64,000 nucleotides of DNA from Psychrobacter sp. P11F6 (GTDB lineage: Bacteria > Pseudomonadota > Gammaproteobacteria > Pseudomonadales > Moraxellaceae): positions 124,001-188,000 of the forward strand of contig NZ_CM003594.1 in NCBI RefSeq assembly GCF_001435295.1. Direction: 5' to 3'. The notes under the pieces were generated by a model. It saw only the letters and a list, made by a program, of their open reading frames with translations. It was not told the origin of the DNA and ran no database searches. This document shows, piece by piece, positions 1 through 10,193 of this stretch; the stretch's first letter is position 1, and every line of letters begins with the position of its first letter. Both the position numbers and the translations under genes were made by a program.

Positions 1-393
1 GAGATTGATTTTATTATTCAAGCACCTCTGAATCCTGTGGCAAAAGTTTTGACGGCTGTTTCGCCATTCATAACTATAAGTTTCGCGCTATTTGTATTGG
101 GTGGACTGCATTTACGTATGATGAAACGTAGACAGCAAGCCCAGCCCGAAACCCTTTGGACAGTCATGCTCGTGGGTGGTTTTCTAGTGCCTCTGCTTAG
201 CCTGATAATTTATTACCTCTATCTACTGATGACAGATATGATCATTGGTCAAGGCGCAACAGGAGAGAGTCGTGGTTTGTTCTTTATATGGGTTTTGCCG
301 TTAGGTTATATAGTAATAACACCTATTTATTTGATAATTAGTTTTGTGGCTTTTATGATGGTTAAACAGACGGTTACTAAAACAGTAAAGTAA
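1..393 (+). CDS. Membrane protein of unknown function, 5'-truncated by window edge
   Basis: The reading frame is open from base 1 to a TAA at 391-393 (130 codons visible), so the gene starts upstream of the window. A GTG at 37 could be read as a start but lies inside the frame. The visible part has about three hydrophobic segments (around residues 26-45, 63-83 and 98-122) separated by short basic or polar loops. It aligns by eye along its whole length with the C-terminal third of the next gene: both have a segment ending in LGG plus a His-containing turn, then a segment with VP and LLxxI, then a last segment with GY and YLII. It is therefore a tandem paralogue of that gene. I recognise no family, and the function is unknown. 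Confidence 0.6.
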   Translation, partial: EIDFIIQAPLNPVAKVLTAVSPFITISFALFVLGGLHLRMMKRRQQAQPETLWTVMLVGGFLVPLLSLIIYYLYLLMTDMIIGQGATGESRGLFFIWVLPLGYIVITPIYLIISFVAFMMVKQTVTKTVK

Positions 394-465
394 TTATAGT
401 TGAAGGCTGTAAATAGCTTTGTGATTCGCGAACAGCTAGCTGACGAGCCATTTGAGAGAATATTA

Positions 466-1545
466 ATGCGTAGGATCATTTTAGGATTGCTTTTATTAAG
501 CCACAGTATGTTTAGCTATGCCAATATGGCGTCTCCCATTATCGACGGTACTAATGCCAGTACGGCATATTCAAGCAAAGATATCGATATATTGTCTGAA
601 AACATAGATATCAATATTGCTGAAGGTTTTAATCAAGCTGACTATGATGTCACTTATGAAATTTATAGCGCTAAAGAAGGCGATCGAATACCTTTGGTTT
701 TTGAGGTGTTCGATAACATAGATAATGATGCAGACAAAAGCTTTATAGTCGAAGTCGATGGGCAAGCGGTACCAGTACTTATCAATTATGATTATGAAAG
801 TCATTCAAAATCATTGCCTGCTTATCATGATCCAGAAACGGATATGGCTGTGCCGTTCAATAATGACGCTAAATACTTTGAGATAAACTTAAGCGAAGGC
901 AATCATGTCATTAATGTTAAATATTCTGCCTATCCTACAGTAAACCGTAGTGATTGGACCAATCAATATATCTATAGCTATTCATTAAAACCTGCCAAAA
1001 CTTGGAAAAGCTTTGGTGACCTGACCGTTAATCTAAAGATTGCTGATGATTCGAAATACTTGAAGACTAATCTTGGCGAACCTTTAAGTGGGATGATAAA
1101 AGCAGATTCGAAGTGGGTCTTTGATCATCTGCCTCAAGATGTTCTTGAGATATCTTATCAACCACAACCAATGCCTCTAGCACAGTGGTTAATTAATTTA
1201 GACTCATTAATACTTCTGTTGTTTTTAATATGTTTGTTAGGGGGTGCTCACTATGGACTTATGTATTGGAGCCGGAAGAAAAGTCTTAAAATAGCATGGA
1301 TGGTCACATGGTTAGGGATTCTGATAGTTCCATTTATCGTATTGATGATAGTTTTCTATAAGATTTATCTTATAGATTGGTTACTGGGCGAGCATGCCAG
1401 CAGGTATCATGGTTATACTATTTTTATTATTATCTTTGGCTATCCACTGACTTTGCTTGTTTATTTAATCATTATGAAAATGTGCGACTCTTACTTCAAA
1501 CGAGTTTTTCCACGAGACTCAAAAATAAACGTAAAAAAAGCTTAA
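466..1545 (+). CDS. Exported protein with C-terminal membrane segments, unknown function
   Basis: 359 residues if read from ATG 466, which has a GAGAG Shine-Dalgarno-like sequence just upstream and begins a good signal peptide (MRRIILGLLLLSHSMFSYA). A TTG at 400 opens the same frame but would put 22 polar residues before the signal, so I prefer 466. Residues about 20-240 form an acidic, beta-rich domain predicted to be outside the cytoplasm. Three hydrophobic segments follow at about 243-265, 277-302 and 317-340, with a short basic tail. Its C-terminal third resembles the truncated gene just upstream, so the two are tandem paralogues. The stop codon lies in the stem of the thiC terminator. 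No known domain is recognised. A sensing or envelope role is possible but unsupported. Confidence 0.7.
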   Translation: MRRIILGLLLLSHSMFSYANMASPIIDGTNASTAYSSKDIDILSENIDINIAEGFNQADYDVTYEIYSAKEGDRIPLVFEVFDNIDNDADKSFIVEVDGQAVPVLINYDYESHSKSLPAYHDPETDMAVPFNNDAKYFEINLSEGNHVINVKYSAYPTVNRSDWTNQYIYSYSLKPAKTWKSFGDLTVNLKIADDSKYLKTNLGEPLSGMIKADSKWVFDHLPQDVLEISYQPQPMPLAQWLINLDSLILLLFLICLLGGAHYGLMYWSRKKSLKIAWMVTWLGILIVPFIVLMIVFYKIYLIDWLLGEHASRYHGYTIFIIIFGYPLTLLVYLIIMKMCDSYFKRVFPRDSKINVKKA

Positions 1546-1568
1546 ACCTAGCAACTAGATTTAAGCTT
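1531..1568 (-). terminator. Intrinsic terminator for thiC
   Basis: A near-perfect inverted repeat (AAGCTTAAA, CTAG, three-base loop, CTAG, TTTAAGCTT) spans 1538-1568. Read on the - strand it is followed by seven T residues (1533-1539 on the + strand are A). It lies just past the thiC stop at 1589. It also contains the stop codon of the convergent membrane-protein gene but has no T run in that direction. Confidence 0.75.
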
Positions 1569-1588
1569 AAGTATTAAACATTGAACAA

Positions 1589-3652
<2,064 letters not shown>

Positions 3653-3659
3653 TCAGTTC

Positions 3660-3707
3660 ATGAGCATCAGCCTACGACCAAAAAACATAGTCGCGGATGA
3701 TGCTCAT
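3660..3707 (-). other. Hairpin in the thiC leader, between riboswitch and start codon
   Basis: ATGAGCATC at 3660-3668 pairs with GATGCTCAT at 3699-3707, reinforced by an inner CGA/TCG pair, around an A-rich loop. There is no T run after it, so it is not a standard terminator. It may be part of the riboswitch expression platform or simply a leader stem. The function is inferred. Confidence 0.4.
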
Positions 3708-3834
3708 CAAACGTTGGACGCAGCTTTATATCAGTCTTCACTACTTAATAGTACATCACGCACATTAAGACAGTAATGAGGATAAAAAAGGCATTTCTGC
3801 ACGTCCTTTGCCATAAATAACAAAGTGCTTAAGA

Positions 3835-3956
3835 CTTCCCTGCGTCGGTACTAACCGCATCAGGTTCGGCGGGTGATCTCTCAGCGAATGTATAAAGGCG
3901 ACTACTTTAATAAAGCAAGCTTAAAAATGAGTCGATAATACACCGCACCCCGAGTC
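3835..3956 (-). promoter_or_regulatory. TPP riboswitch (THI element)
   Basis: Read on the - strand, the leader contains the conserved THI-box pieces in order: CGGGGTGC, then CTGAGAG, then ACCCG, GAACCTGATGCGGTTAGTAC and CGCAGGGAAG. These are the TPP aptamer helices P1-P5 landmarks. The element precedes thiC, the classic target. A variable P3 arm of about 50 bases (3891-3940) is A+T-rich. Confidence 0.95.
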
Positions 3957-4162
3957 TGTCAGTGTTGTAAATCAACTTAATACTAACAAAGTTCTGCAAT
4001 GAGGGCTAATGATATTTAGATGAAAATATCAGGCTTTGAGTTTGAGGTTCGATGTTTTTATGAGAACGACTCTAGAGTACCAGTGATTGAAATCACTTGA
4101 TATTACTGAGCTGTAGATAGCTTATCTAAATATTATGTAAAGCGAATGAAAGATTCTGGAGG

Positions 4163-4196
4163 TTGTCATTAAACTGTCATAAAAATTTGGCAAGAT
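4163..4196 (+). promoter_or_regulatory. Pho box and promoter of pstS
   Basis: TTGTCATTAAACTGTCAT at 4163-4180 is two 7-base direct repeats (TTGTCAT, CTGTCAT) 11 bases apart, a close match to the PhoB binding consensus. A -10-like AAGATA follows about ten bases downstream, the usual PhoB-dependent layout. It sits about 75 bases before the pstS start. Induction under phosphate limitation is inferred from this match. Confidence 0.8.
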
Positions 4197-4254
4197 AGCA
4201 CGCATGTCACAAACAATGCTTTTTTGTATCGTTGTTAAACTTTAGGAGTCCTAC

Positions 4255-5418
4255 ATGCGTTATTCGTTATTAGCAGTGGCCGTTAGTTGTACATTAGTGC
4301 TTACGGCATGTAATAAATCGACTGAAACGACAGAGCCAGCTGCGGATAGCAGTAGCGCTGTCACCACCACGGAAGCAACCACTCAGACAACCTCTGCTTC
4401 TACAACAGGTTTTAAATCTGCTGAGAATATCGCAATGAACATCACGGGCGCAGGTGCATCATTTCCGCAGCCTATCTATGCTAAATGGTCTTACGACTAC
4501 AACGCTGCTACCGGTGGTCAAGTCAATTACCAGTCGATTGGCTCTTCTGGTGGTATCAAACAAATCGAATCAAAGACAGTCGATTTTGGGGCGTCTGACG
4601 CGCCGATGACGCCTGAAGAGCTAGACGCAGCAGGCTTGATTCAGTTTCCGACGGTTATCGGCGGTGTTGTACCTATCGTCAACATCGATGGTGTTGAGCC
4701 GGGCGCGTTGAAATTAGACGGTGCAATGTTGGCAGACATCTATTTGGGTAAGATTAGCAACTGGAATGACCCTGCTATCAAAGCCATGAACCCAGATTTG
4801 ACTTTGCCTGATGCCGCTATTACGACAGTATTCCGCTCAGACGGTTCTGGCACAACGTTTAACTTTACGGATTATCTAGCCAAAGTCTCACCAGACTGGA
4901 AAGACACAGTTGGTGTTGATAAAACAGTCAAATGGCCAACGTCTGCGACTGGCGCAGGTGGTAAAGGTAACGAAGGCGTATCAAGCTATGTAAATCGTAT
5001 GAAAAACTCTATCGGCTACGTTGAGTATGCTTATGCCAAGCAAAACAACATGTCACATACTGCATTGAAAAACGCTGCTGGCAACGTCGTTCAGCCATCT
5101 GCTGAGACATTTGCTGCGGCAGGTGATATCGACTGGTCACAGCAAGCGGGCTTTTATAAAGTCATCACCAACTCTGAGACTGAGCAAGCATGGCCGATCG
5201 CTGCTGCGACCTTTATCTTGGTACATAAGCAACCAGAGAATCCTCAGCAAGTGGCTGGCGTGTTGAACTTCTTTGATTGGGCTTATACCCAAGGTGATGA
5301 CGATGCCATGGCACTCGATTACGTACCATTCTCTGATGCAGCGGTTGCCTTATTCAAGGAAAAATGGAACGAGGTAAAAGGCAGTGATGGACAGCCTGTT
5401 TATAAGCCTGCTCAGTAA
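4255..5418 (+). CDS. pstS: Phosphate ABC transporter, substrate-binding lipoprotein PstS
   Basis: 387 residues. The N-terminus MRYSLLAVAVSCTLVLTAC is a lipoprotein signal with lipobox LTAC and acylated Cys19, followed by a Thr/Ser/Glu-rich linker to about residue 60. The mature domain shows PstS phosphate-binding stretches: GAGASFPQPIY, SIGSSGGI, FGASDAPM, and FRSDGSGTTFNFTDYL. It captures phosphate at the cell surface or periplasm and delivers it to PstCAB. A strong AGGAG ribosome binding site lies at 4244-4248. First gene of the pst operon, directly under a Pho box. E. coli PstS is not a lipoprotein and is shorter (346), so the lipid anchor and linker are the main difference. Confidence 0.97.
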   Translation: MRYSLLAVAVSCTLVLTACNKSTETTEPAADSSSAVTTTEATTQTTSASTTGFKSAENIAMNITGAGASFPQPIYAKWSYDYNAATGGQVNYQSIGSSGGIKQIESKTVDFGASDAPMTPEELDAAGLIQFPTVIGGVVPIVNIDGVEPGALKLDGAMLADIYLGKISNWNDPAIKAMNPDLTLPDAAITTVFRSDGSGTTFNFTDYLAKVSPDWKDTVGVDKTVKWPTSATGAGGKGNEGVSSYVNRMKNSIGYVEYAYAKQNNMSHTALKNAAGNVVQPSAETFAAAGDIDWSQQAGFYKVITNSETEQAWPIAAATFILVHKQPENPQQVAGVLNFFDWAYTQGDDDAMALDYVPFSDAAVALFKEKWNEVKGSDGQPVYKPAQ

Positions 5419-5458
5419 CCTGTTTCTGCTAATCATGAGTCAATAATTTTCTAATTAT

Positions 5459-5500
5459 CCTCTCGAATAACTATTCTCCGGTAGTTATTTGAGAGGTTTT
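5459..5500 (+). terminator. Hairpin after pstS (attenuator or partial terminator)
   Basis: CCTCTCGAATAACTA pairs with TAGTTATTTGAGAGG across a short loop, followed by TTTT. It lies between pstS and pstC. Such a structure commonly lowers expression of the permease genes relative to the abundant binding protein, or protects the pstS mRNA 3' end; that role is inferred. Confidence 0.7.
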
Positions 5501-5592
5501 ATCACAGCAAATTTGATGACAAGTTTGTTGTGATAAAACCGAATGAATGCTTCTACTATTTTGACTTGATCCTATTTAATGCTGAGACACTT

Positions 5593-6546
5593 ATGAATGA
5601 TTTAAGGTCCCAACTGGCTAAACAAAAGCGCTATGACTTATTGTTTGTGAATGCTACTAAGGCTTTTGCCATACTGGTACTCTTATCGTTGGGCGGCATT
5701 TTAGTCTCCTTGATCATCGGAGCGTGGCCGAGCATTCAAACATTTGGTCTTGGATTTTATACCAGTAATAATTGGGATACGGTCGCCAATGAGTACGGGG
5801 CGCTAGCACCTATCTATGGTACGTTGGTGACATCCTTTATCGCCATTCTGATAGCTGTACCAATCAGTTTTGGCATTGCCATATTTTTGACCGAAATGTG
5901 TCCTACTTTTCTAAAAAAACCGCTCGGTATCGCCATTGAGTTATTGGCTGGTATCCCCTCTATCATTTACGGTATGTGGGGTTTGTTTGTCTTTGCGCCT
6001 TTCTTCGGTGATCACATTCAGCCATGGTTCATTGAACACGTCGGTCCACTACCCATCATTGGTAAGCTATTTACGGGTGCACCAATGGGACTGGGTATGT
6101 TTACCGCCTCGCTGGTACTGGCCATCATGATTATTCCATTTATCGCCGCCACCATGCGCGATGTTTTTTCGGTCGTGCCAGACCTGCTTAAAGAATCAGC
6201 ATATGGTATGGGCGCGACGACTTGGGAAGTCATGTTCAAGATCATTTTGCCGTATACCAAAGCTGGTGTGGTTGGTGGCGTAATCTTAGGACTGGGTCGG
6301 GCATTGGGTGAGACGATGGCAGTGACTTTCTTGATTGGTAATGCCTTTAACATCAGTCCGAGTCTGTTTACCTCAGGTGTGACTATTACCTCAGCATTGG
6401 CTAACGAGTTTGCCGAAGCGTCGAGTGAGCTACATTTGGCTTCCTTACTACATCTTGGCTTAATCTTGTTTGTCATTACCTTCATTGTGCTATCGCTTGC
6501 TAAGCTGATGCTCATGAGTATGGATAAAAAAGCAGGTAATCGCTAG
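5593..6546 (+). CDS. pstC: Phosphate ABC transporter permease PstC
   Basis: 317 residues from ATG 5593. An in-frame GTG at 5530 would add 21 residues with no counterpart in E. coli PstC (319 aa), so 5593 is preferred. It is an inner-membrane permease half that forms the phosphate channel with PstA. Characteristic PstC stretches are visible: [35 protein letters not shown], and [20 protein letters not shown], the last being the cytoplasmic EAA-like loop that contacts PstB. There are six or so hydrophobic helices. It lies downstream of the pstS hairpin in the same operon. Confidence 0.96.
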   Translation: MNDLRSQLAKQKRYDLLFVNATKAFAILVLLSLGGILVSLIIGAWPSIQTFGLGFYTSNNWDTVANEYGALAPIYGTLVTSFIAILIAVPISFGIAIFLTEMCPTFLKKPLGIAIELLAGIPSIIYGMWGLFVFAPFFGDHIQPWFIEHVGPLPIIGKLFTGAPMGLGMFTASLVLAIMIIPFIAATMRDVFSVVPDLLKESAYGMGATTWEVMFKIILPYTKAGVVGGVILGLGRALGETMAVTFLIGNAFNISPSLFTSGVTITSALANEFAEASSELHLASLLHLGLILFVITFIVLSLAKLMLMSMDKKAGNR

Positions 6547-6645
6547 TCGTTAGATTGCCTCAGTTTCATTGAGTCAGTTCGATGAAATCAATCAGTTAAG
6601 TGTCGATGGTTATTGGTATTGATAAAAATATGGGAAACACATTTT

Positions 6646-7560
6646 ATGCCTTCTAACAATGCTACCAACGCGATCAATGCACCGTCACCGCTGAACACTG
6701 GCTTTGAAGGGCGTTATAACAGAAGCTTATATAACAAGCGCCGTTTGACCAACAAGTTAGGTCTAGGCTTTGCCATGTCGGCGATGGTTTTTGGACTATT
6801 TTGGTTGTTTTGGATATTGTTGACGTTATTTGTTGAAGGCTTTCAAGGTATTGTGCAGCTGCCTATTTTTACTGCTGATACACCGCCACCGATGAGTGCG
6901 GGCGGGCTGCGTAACGCCATTGTCGGTTCAGTAATGCTTGCGTTTTCAGGATTGTTCATCGGTGCCCCTATTGGTCTTATGACCGGTATTTATTTATCTG
7001 AGTTCGCTCAAGGCAGTATGCTTGGCAAGGTAACGCGTTTCTTAAATGATATTTTGCTATCCGCACCCTCGATTGTGATTGGTCTCTTTATTTATGCATT
7101 GATGGTGAAAGGTCAAAGTTTCTCTGGTTGGGCAGGCGCGTTAGCATTGGCATTAATCGTTATTCCTGTGGTCGTGCGTACCACTGAGAATATGCTCAAT
7201 CTAGTGCCTAATAGTATTCGTGAAGCAGCTTACGCACTTGGCACACCCAAGTGGAAAATGGTGACTCAAGTAACGATTAAGGCGGCTAGAGCAGGACTGA
7301 CCACTGGGGTGTTACTGGCATTTGCTCGAATCACTGGTGAGACAGCACCGTTGCTATTTACGGCGCTTAACAACCAATATTTCAGTACCGATATGAGCCA
7401 GCCTATTGCTAACTTACCCAATACCATCTACCAGTTTGCGATGAGTCCTTATGATAACTGGCATACCTTAGCGTGGGCGGCAGCGTTGCTGATCACGACC
7501 TCTGTCTTGGTACTCAATATTTTGGCAAGGTTTATCGGTAGTAGAGGTCAGGCTAAATAA
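6646..7560 (+). CDS. pstA: Phosphate ABC transporter permease PstA
   Basis: 304 residues from ATG 6646, which has GGGAA about ten bases upstream. A TTG at 6613 opens the frame earlier but adds a segment that E. coli PstA (296 aa) lacks. It is the second permease subunit of the high-affinity phosphate importer. Family stretches are clear: FLNDILLSAPSIVIGLFIY, VVRTTENMLNLVPNSIREAA, ALGTPKWKM, ITGETAPLLFTALNNQ, and QPIANLPNTIYQFAMSP. About six membrane helices after a roughly 40-residue cytoplasmic N-terminus. The gap to pstC is 99 bases. Confidence 0.96.
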   Translation: MPSNNATNAINAPSPLNTGFEGRYNRSLYNKRRLTNKLGLGFAMSAMVFGLFWLFWILLTLFVEGFQGIVQLPIFTADTPPPMSAGGLRNAIVGSVMLAFSGLFIGAPIGLMTGIYLSEFAQGSMLGKVTRFLNDILLSAPSIVIGLFIYALMVKGQSFSGWAGALALALIVIPVVVRTTENMLNLVPNSIREAAYALGTPKWKMVTQVTIKAARAGLTTGVLLAFARITGETAPLLFTALNNQYFSTDMSQPIANLPNTIYQFAMSPYDNWHTLAWAAALLITTSVLVLNILARFIGSRGQAK

Positions 7561-7645
7561 AGGCTGATGGTAAATTAAGGCTTGTCCTAGATTACCTCGA
7601 GCATTTACTTCCATTTATATTCATTAAGCTGGGTTGGAACATATT

Positions 7646-8584
7646 ATGAATGACGTCATGAGCAAAATCCGTACAAAAAAGCCTGTCGATAAATTCAATG
7701 CGGCAGATAAATTTAATCCAACAACAGACAGTTTATTAAACAGACCGATGTCGACGGCAGCACAAATGGAGCAGCCAGATATTGCCAGCCTAACCAAACA
7801 AACGCTTCATGATATTCCCAAAAACATGCCTGCAGCAAAAATGCAAATTCGGGATCTGAATTTTTATTATGGTGACTTTCAGGCGCTAAAAAATATCAAT
7901 ATCGATATTCCTGATAAAAAAGTCACTGCTTTCATTGGCCCTTCAGGTTGCGGCAAGTCGACGCTATTACGTACCTTTAATCGGATGTATGACTTATATC
8001 CGGGTATGCGGGCAGAAGGCAATATTAATCTTGATGGCAACAATATCTTGGGCAAAGACGTCGATGTCAATTTGCTACGCGCCCAAGTCGGTATGGTCTT
8101 TCAGAAACCTACCCCATTCCCGATGTCAATCTATGACAATGTCGCTTTTGGGGTGAGACTGTATGAAAAACTTAGTAAAGCTGAGCTGGACAATCGCGTA
8201 GAGTGGGCGCTAAAAAAATCTGCATTGTGGCCAGAGGTGAAAGACAAGCTCAAAGCGTCAGGGCTTTCGTTATCAGGCGGACAGCAGCAACGCTTGTGTA
8301 TTGCGCGTAGCGTCGCGACCAAGCCTGAAGTATTGCTGCTTGATGAGCCAACGTCTGCGTTAGATCCTATCTCGACAGGTGCTATCGAAGATTTGATTGA
8401 AGACTTAAAACAGGATTACACCATTGCCATCGTTACGCATAACATGCAACAGGCCGCGCGGGTGTCTGACTATACCGTTTATATGTACTTAGGCGATATG
8501 ATTGAGATGGGCGAGACCGACCAGATATTTACCAAGCCTGCCCAAACCGCGACGGAAGATTATATTACGGGTCGTTATGGCTAA
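7646..8584 (+). CDS. pstB: Phosphate ABC transporter ATP-binding protein PstB
   Basis: 312 residues from ATG 7646 (GGA Shine-Dalgarno-like just upstream); in-frame TTG 7634 and ATG 7658 are alternatives. It powers phosphate uptake through PstCA. Walker [10 protein letters not shown] is at about 98-106, the signature LSGGQQQ at 209-215, and Walker B LLLDEP at 230-235, followed by the H-loop THNMQQ. The family ending [10 protein letters not shown] is intact. Residues 1 to about 65 are a polar, low-conservation extension absent from E. coli PstB (257 aa). Confidence 0.97.
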   Translation: MNDVMSKIRTKKPVDKFNAADKFNPTTDSLLNRPMSTAAQMEQPDIASLTKQTLHDIPKNMPAAKMQIRDLNFYYGDFQALKNINIDIPDKKVTAFIGPSGCGKSTLLRTFNRMYDLYPGMRAEGNINLDGNNILGKDVDVNLLRAQVGMVFQKPTPFPMSIYDNVAFGVRLYEKLSKAELDNRVEWALKKSALWPEVKDKLKASGLSLSGGQQQRLCIARSVATKPEVLLLDEPTSALDPISTGAIEDLIEDLKQDYTIAIVTHNMQQAARVSDYTVYMYLGDMIEMGETDQIFTKPAQTATEDYITGRYG

Positions 8585-8703
8585 CATCGCGGTCTGAGCA
8601 AGGACGACGTGCTCGATACGTTCAATAAGATATCGTGAGCCAATCTGTTCGACTCAACAGCCACACCGCGCTACCAAAATATGGATTTTAGGGAATACCT
8701 CTT

Positions 8704-9510
8704 ATGCAAAGCGATAAGCATATCTCCAAAAGTTTTGACCAAGATCTTGATGAAGCTATCCGTTTATTTTTATACATGGGCGATAGTGCGGCCAACCAAG
8801 TGGCGAAAGCGATCCACGCGCTTATCGATAAAAATGAGACACTGGCGCAAGAGGTGATTGATATGGACTTTGATATCAATCGAATGGAAGTCGAGTTGGA
8901 TGAGCATATCTTGCTATTGGTCGCCAAACGTCAGCCTGCCGCCAGCGATTTACGCTTGGTCATGTCTATCAGTAAAGGCGTGGTTGATTTAGAACGCATC
9001 GGTGATGAAGCCGTCAAAATCGCTCAGATGACCAAAAAAATTGCAGCACAAGGTAAGCTGTCGTATGGCTATGCAGAAGTTCAACACCTAAGCAATCAAG
9101 TGCGTCTCATGCTACACAATGCACTAGAGGCATTTAGCCAATCAAATGCTGAGCAAGCGTTTGAGGTCATGCGTAACGATAGCATGGTCAATGATGAGTA
9201 TCAGTCAGCCATCCGTGCTTTGATGACCTATATTATGGAAGATTCACGGCACGTCTCAAAAGTCATCAATATTATGTGGGTATTGCGCGCGCTTGAGCGG
9301 GTAGGCGATCATGCACAAAATATTGCAGAACTGGTAATTAACTATATTAGTGGGCAAGATGTGCGTCATTCCGACTATGCGCTGGTCGAAAAAGCGGTGC
9401 AAGAAGCCAATGACCGTATGGCGGCGCGCCAAGTCAGCACCCTGTCTGCCACTAAACCTGCCGTCAAGTCAGCCACGGATTTTGTAGACTCAAACGGTGA
9501 TGAGGGCTGA
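8704..9510 (+). CDS. phoU: Phosphate signalling protein PhoU
   Basis: 268 residues, slightly longer than E. coli PhoU (241) because of a polar tail. PhoU links PstSCAB to the PhoR/PhoB system and silences the Pho regulon when phosphate is plentiful. Two PhoU helical repeats are visible. Each carries the metal-binding type motif: DLERIGDEAVKIAQ in the first and RALERVGDHAQNIAE in the second. The start is ATG 8704, with AGGGA about 11 bases upstream. Last gene of the pst operon, followed by a strong terminator. Confidence 0.97.
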   Translation: MQSDKHISKSFDQDLDEAIRLFLYMGDSAANQVAKAIHALIDKNETLAQEVIDMDFDINRMEVELDEHILLLVAKRQPAASDLRLVMSISKGVVDLERIGDEAVKIAQMTKKIAAQGKLSYGYAEVQHLSNQVRLMLHNALEAFSQSNAEQAFEVMRNDSMVNDEYQSAIRALMTYIMEDSRHVSKVINIMWVLRALERVGDHAQNIAELVINYISGQDVRHSDYALVEKAVQEANDRMAARQVSTLSATKPAVKSATDFVDSNGDEG

Positions 9511-9542
9511 AAACAACAGTTCATCGTTAATTTTACATCCAA

Positions 9543-9578
9543 AAAAACGCGCTATATTAAATAGCGCGTTTTTTATTT
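9543..9578. terminator. Bidirectional terminator between phoU and yggX
   Basis: AAAACGCGCTAT pairs with ATAGCGCGTTTT around an A/T loop, with an A run before and a T run after. It can stop transcription of phoU (+) and of the convergent yggX (-). Confidence 0.85.
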
Positions 9579-9598
9579 TATGGCAATAATAAAAATAA

Positions 9599-9889
9599 CT
9601 AGCTCTCTGGCGTCCAACCTTGTGCACGCTCATAATCTTCATTATCTAAAAATTTATCCCGTTGTTCGGTGAGGAATTTTTTGGCAGCAGGATCTAACAT
9701 GCTTAGATGGTTTTCGTTAATCAGCATCGTTTGCTGTTCAAGCCATTCTTTCCATGCTTTTTCAGAGACCGTTTCTTGTAGCTCCTGACCTTTTTTATTA
9801 GGAAAAGGGGGGTGCGGCATTTTGGGCAATTCTTGCTGATATTTACGGCAAAATACCGTATTGGCTTGCGGATTAAAAGTCTCAGTCAT
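9599..9889 (-). CDS. yggX: Probable Fe(2+)-trafficking protein YggX
   Basis: 96 residues, matching the family length (91 in E. coli). Recognisable stretches are [11 protein letters not shown] at the N-terminus, with the single conserved Cys, then [22 protein letters not shown] and the ending GWTPE. YggX is a small cytoplasmic protein implicated in iron traffic and protection of Fe-S clusters from oxidation. The start is ATG 9889. It is a single gene convergent with phoU. In many gammaproteobacteria yggX follows mutY, but here no mutY is adjacent. Confidence 0.93.
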   Translation of the reverse strand: MTETFNPQANTVFCRKYQQELPKMPHPPFPNKKGQELQETVSEKAWKEWLEQQTMLINENHLSMLDPAAKKFLTEQRDKFLDNEDYERAQGWTPES

Positions 9890-9952
9890 GAGGCGTTCCT
9901 TATTATGGTTTAGTTATTATAAAATATGTTATTGAATCACTCATGAGAATAG

Positions 9953-10062
9953 TTATACCAAACCCAAAAAGTAAGGTTAGCTGTGTCAAACTCGCTTAGC
10001 CTACAAGGCGTAGTACTTTCACTCGTTTTCCTTGCTACTCTAATTTCTGTGAATGGTATTAG
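9953..10062. repeat. Candidate small intergenic repeat (MITE-like) upstream of yggX
   Basis: The stretch begins with TTATACCA (9953-9960) and ends with TGGTATTA (10054-10061), imperfect terminal inverted repeats. It has an internal GCCTACAAGGC stem and is richer in G+C than its surroundings. The rest of the 9890-10130 gap shows no gene. I recall similar intergenic elements in Psychrobacter genomes but cannot verify this, and I saw no second copy in this window. Confidence 0.35.
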
Positions 10063-10130
10063 TTAGCACTTATTCAGCATAAGTGACTTAAATATTATTA
10101 GCTGAATTTACTTTACCTCATCATGGTATC

Positions 10131-10161
10131 AAAAACACCCGCAGCAGGGGCGGGTGTTTTT
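10131..10161. terminator. Terminator downstream of argH
   Basis: AAAAACACCCGC pairs with GCGGGTGTTTTT around a short loop, giving a T run on both strands. It lies 33 bases past the argH stop on the - strand. Confidence 0.85.
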
Positions 10162-10193
10162 ATGGTAAAAGCTGTCAGGTCAACAATGCGCTT

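Noticed and set aside
6018..6515. 165-codon - strand frame inside pstC
   Set aside because: Antisense to a clear PstC coding sequence; its length results from codon bias on the other strand.
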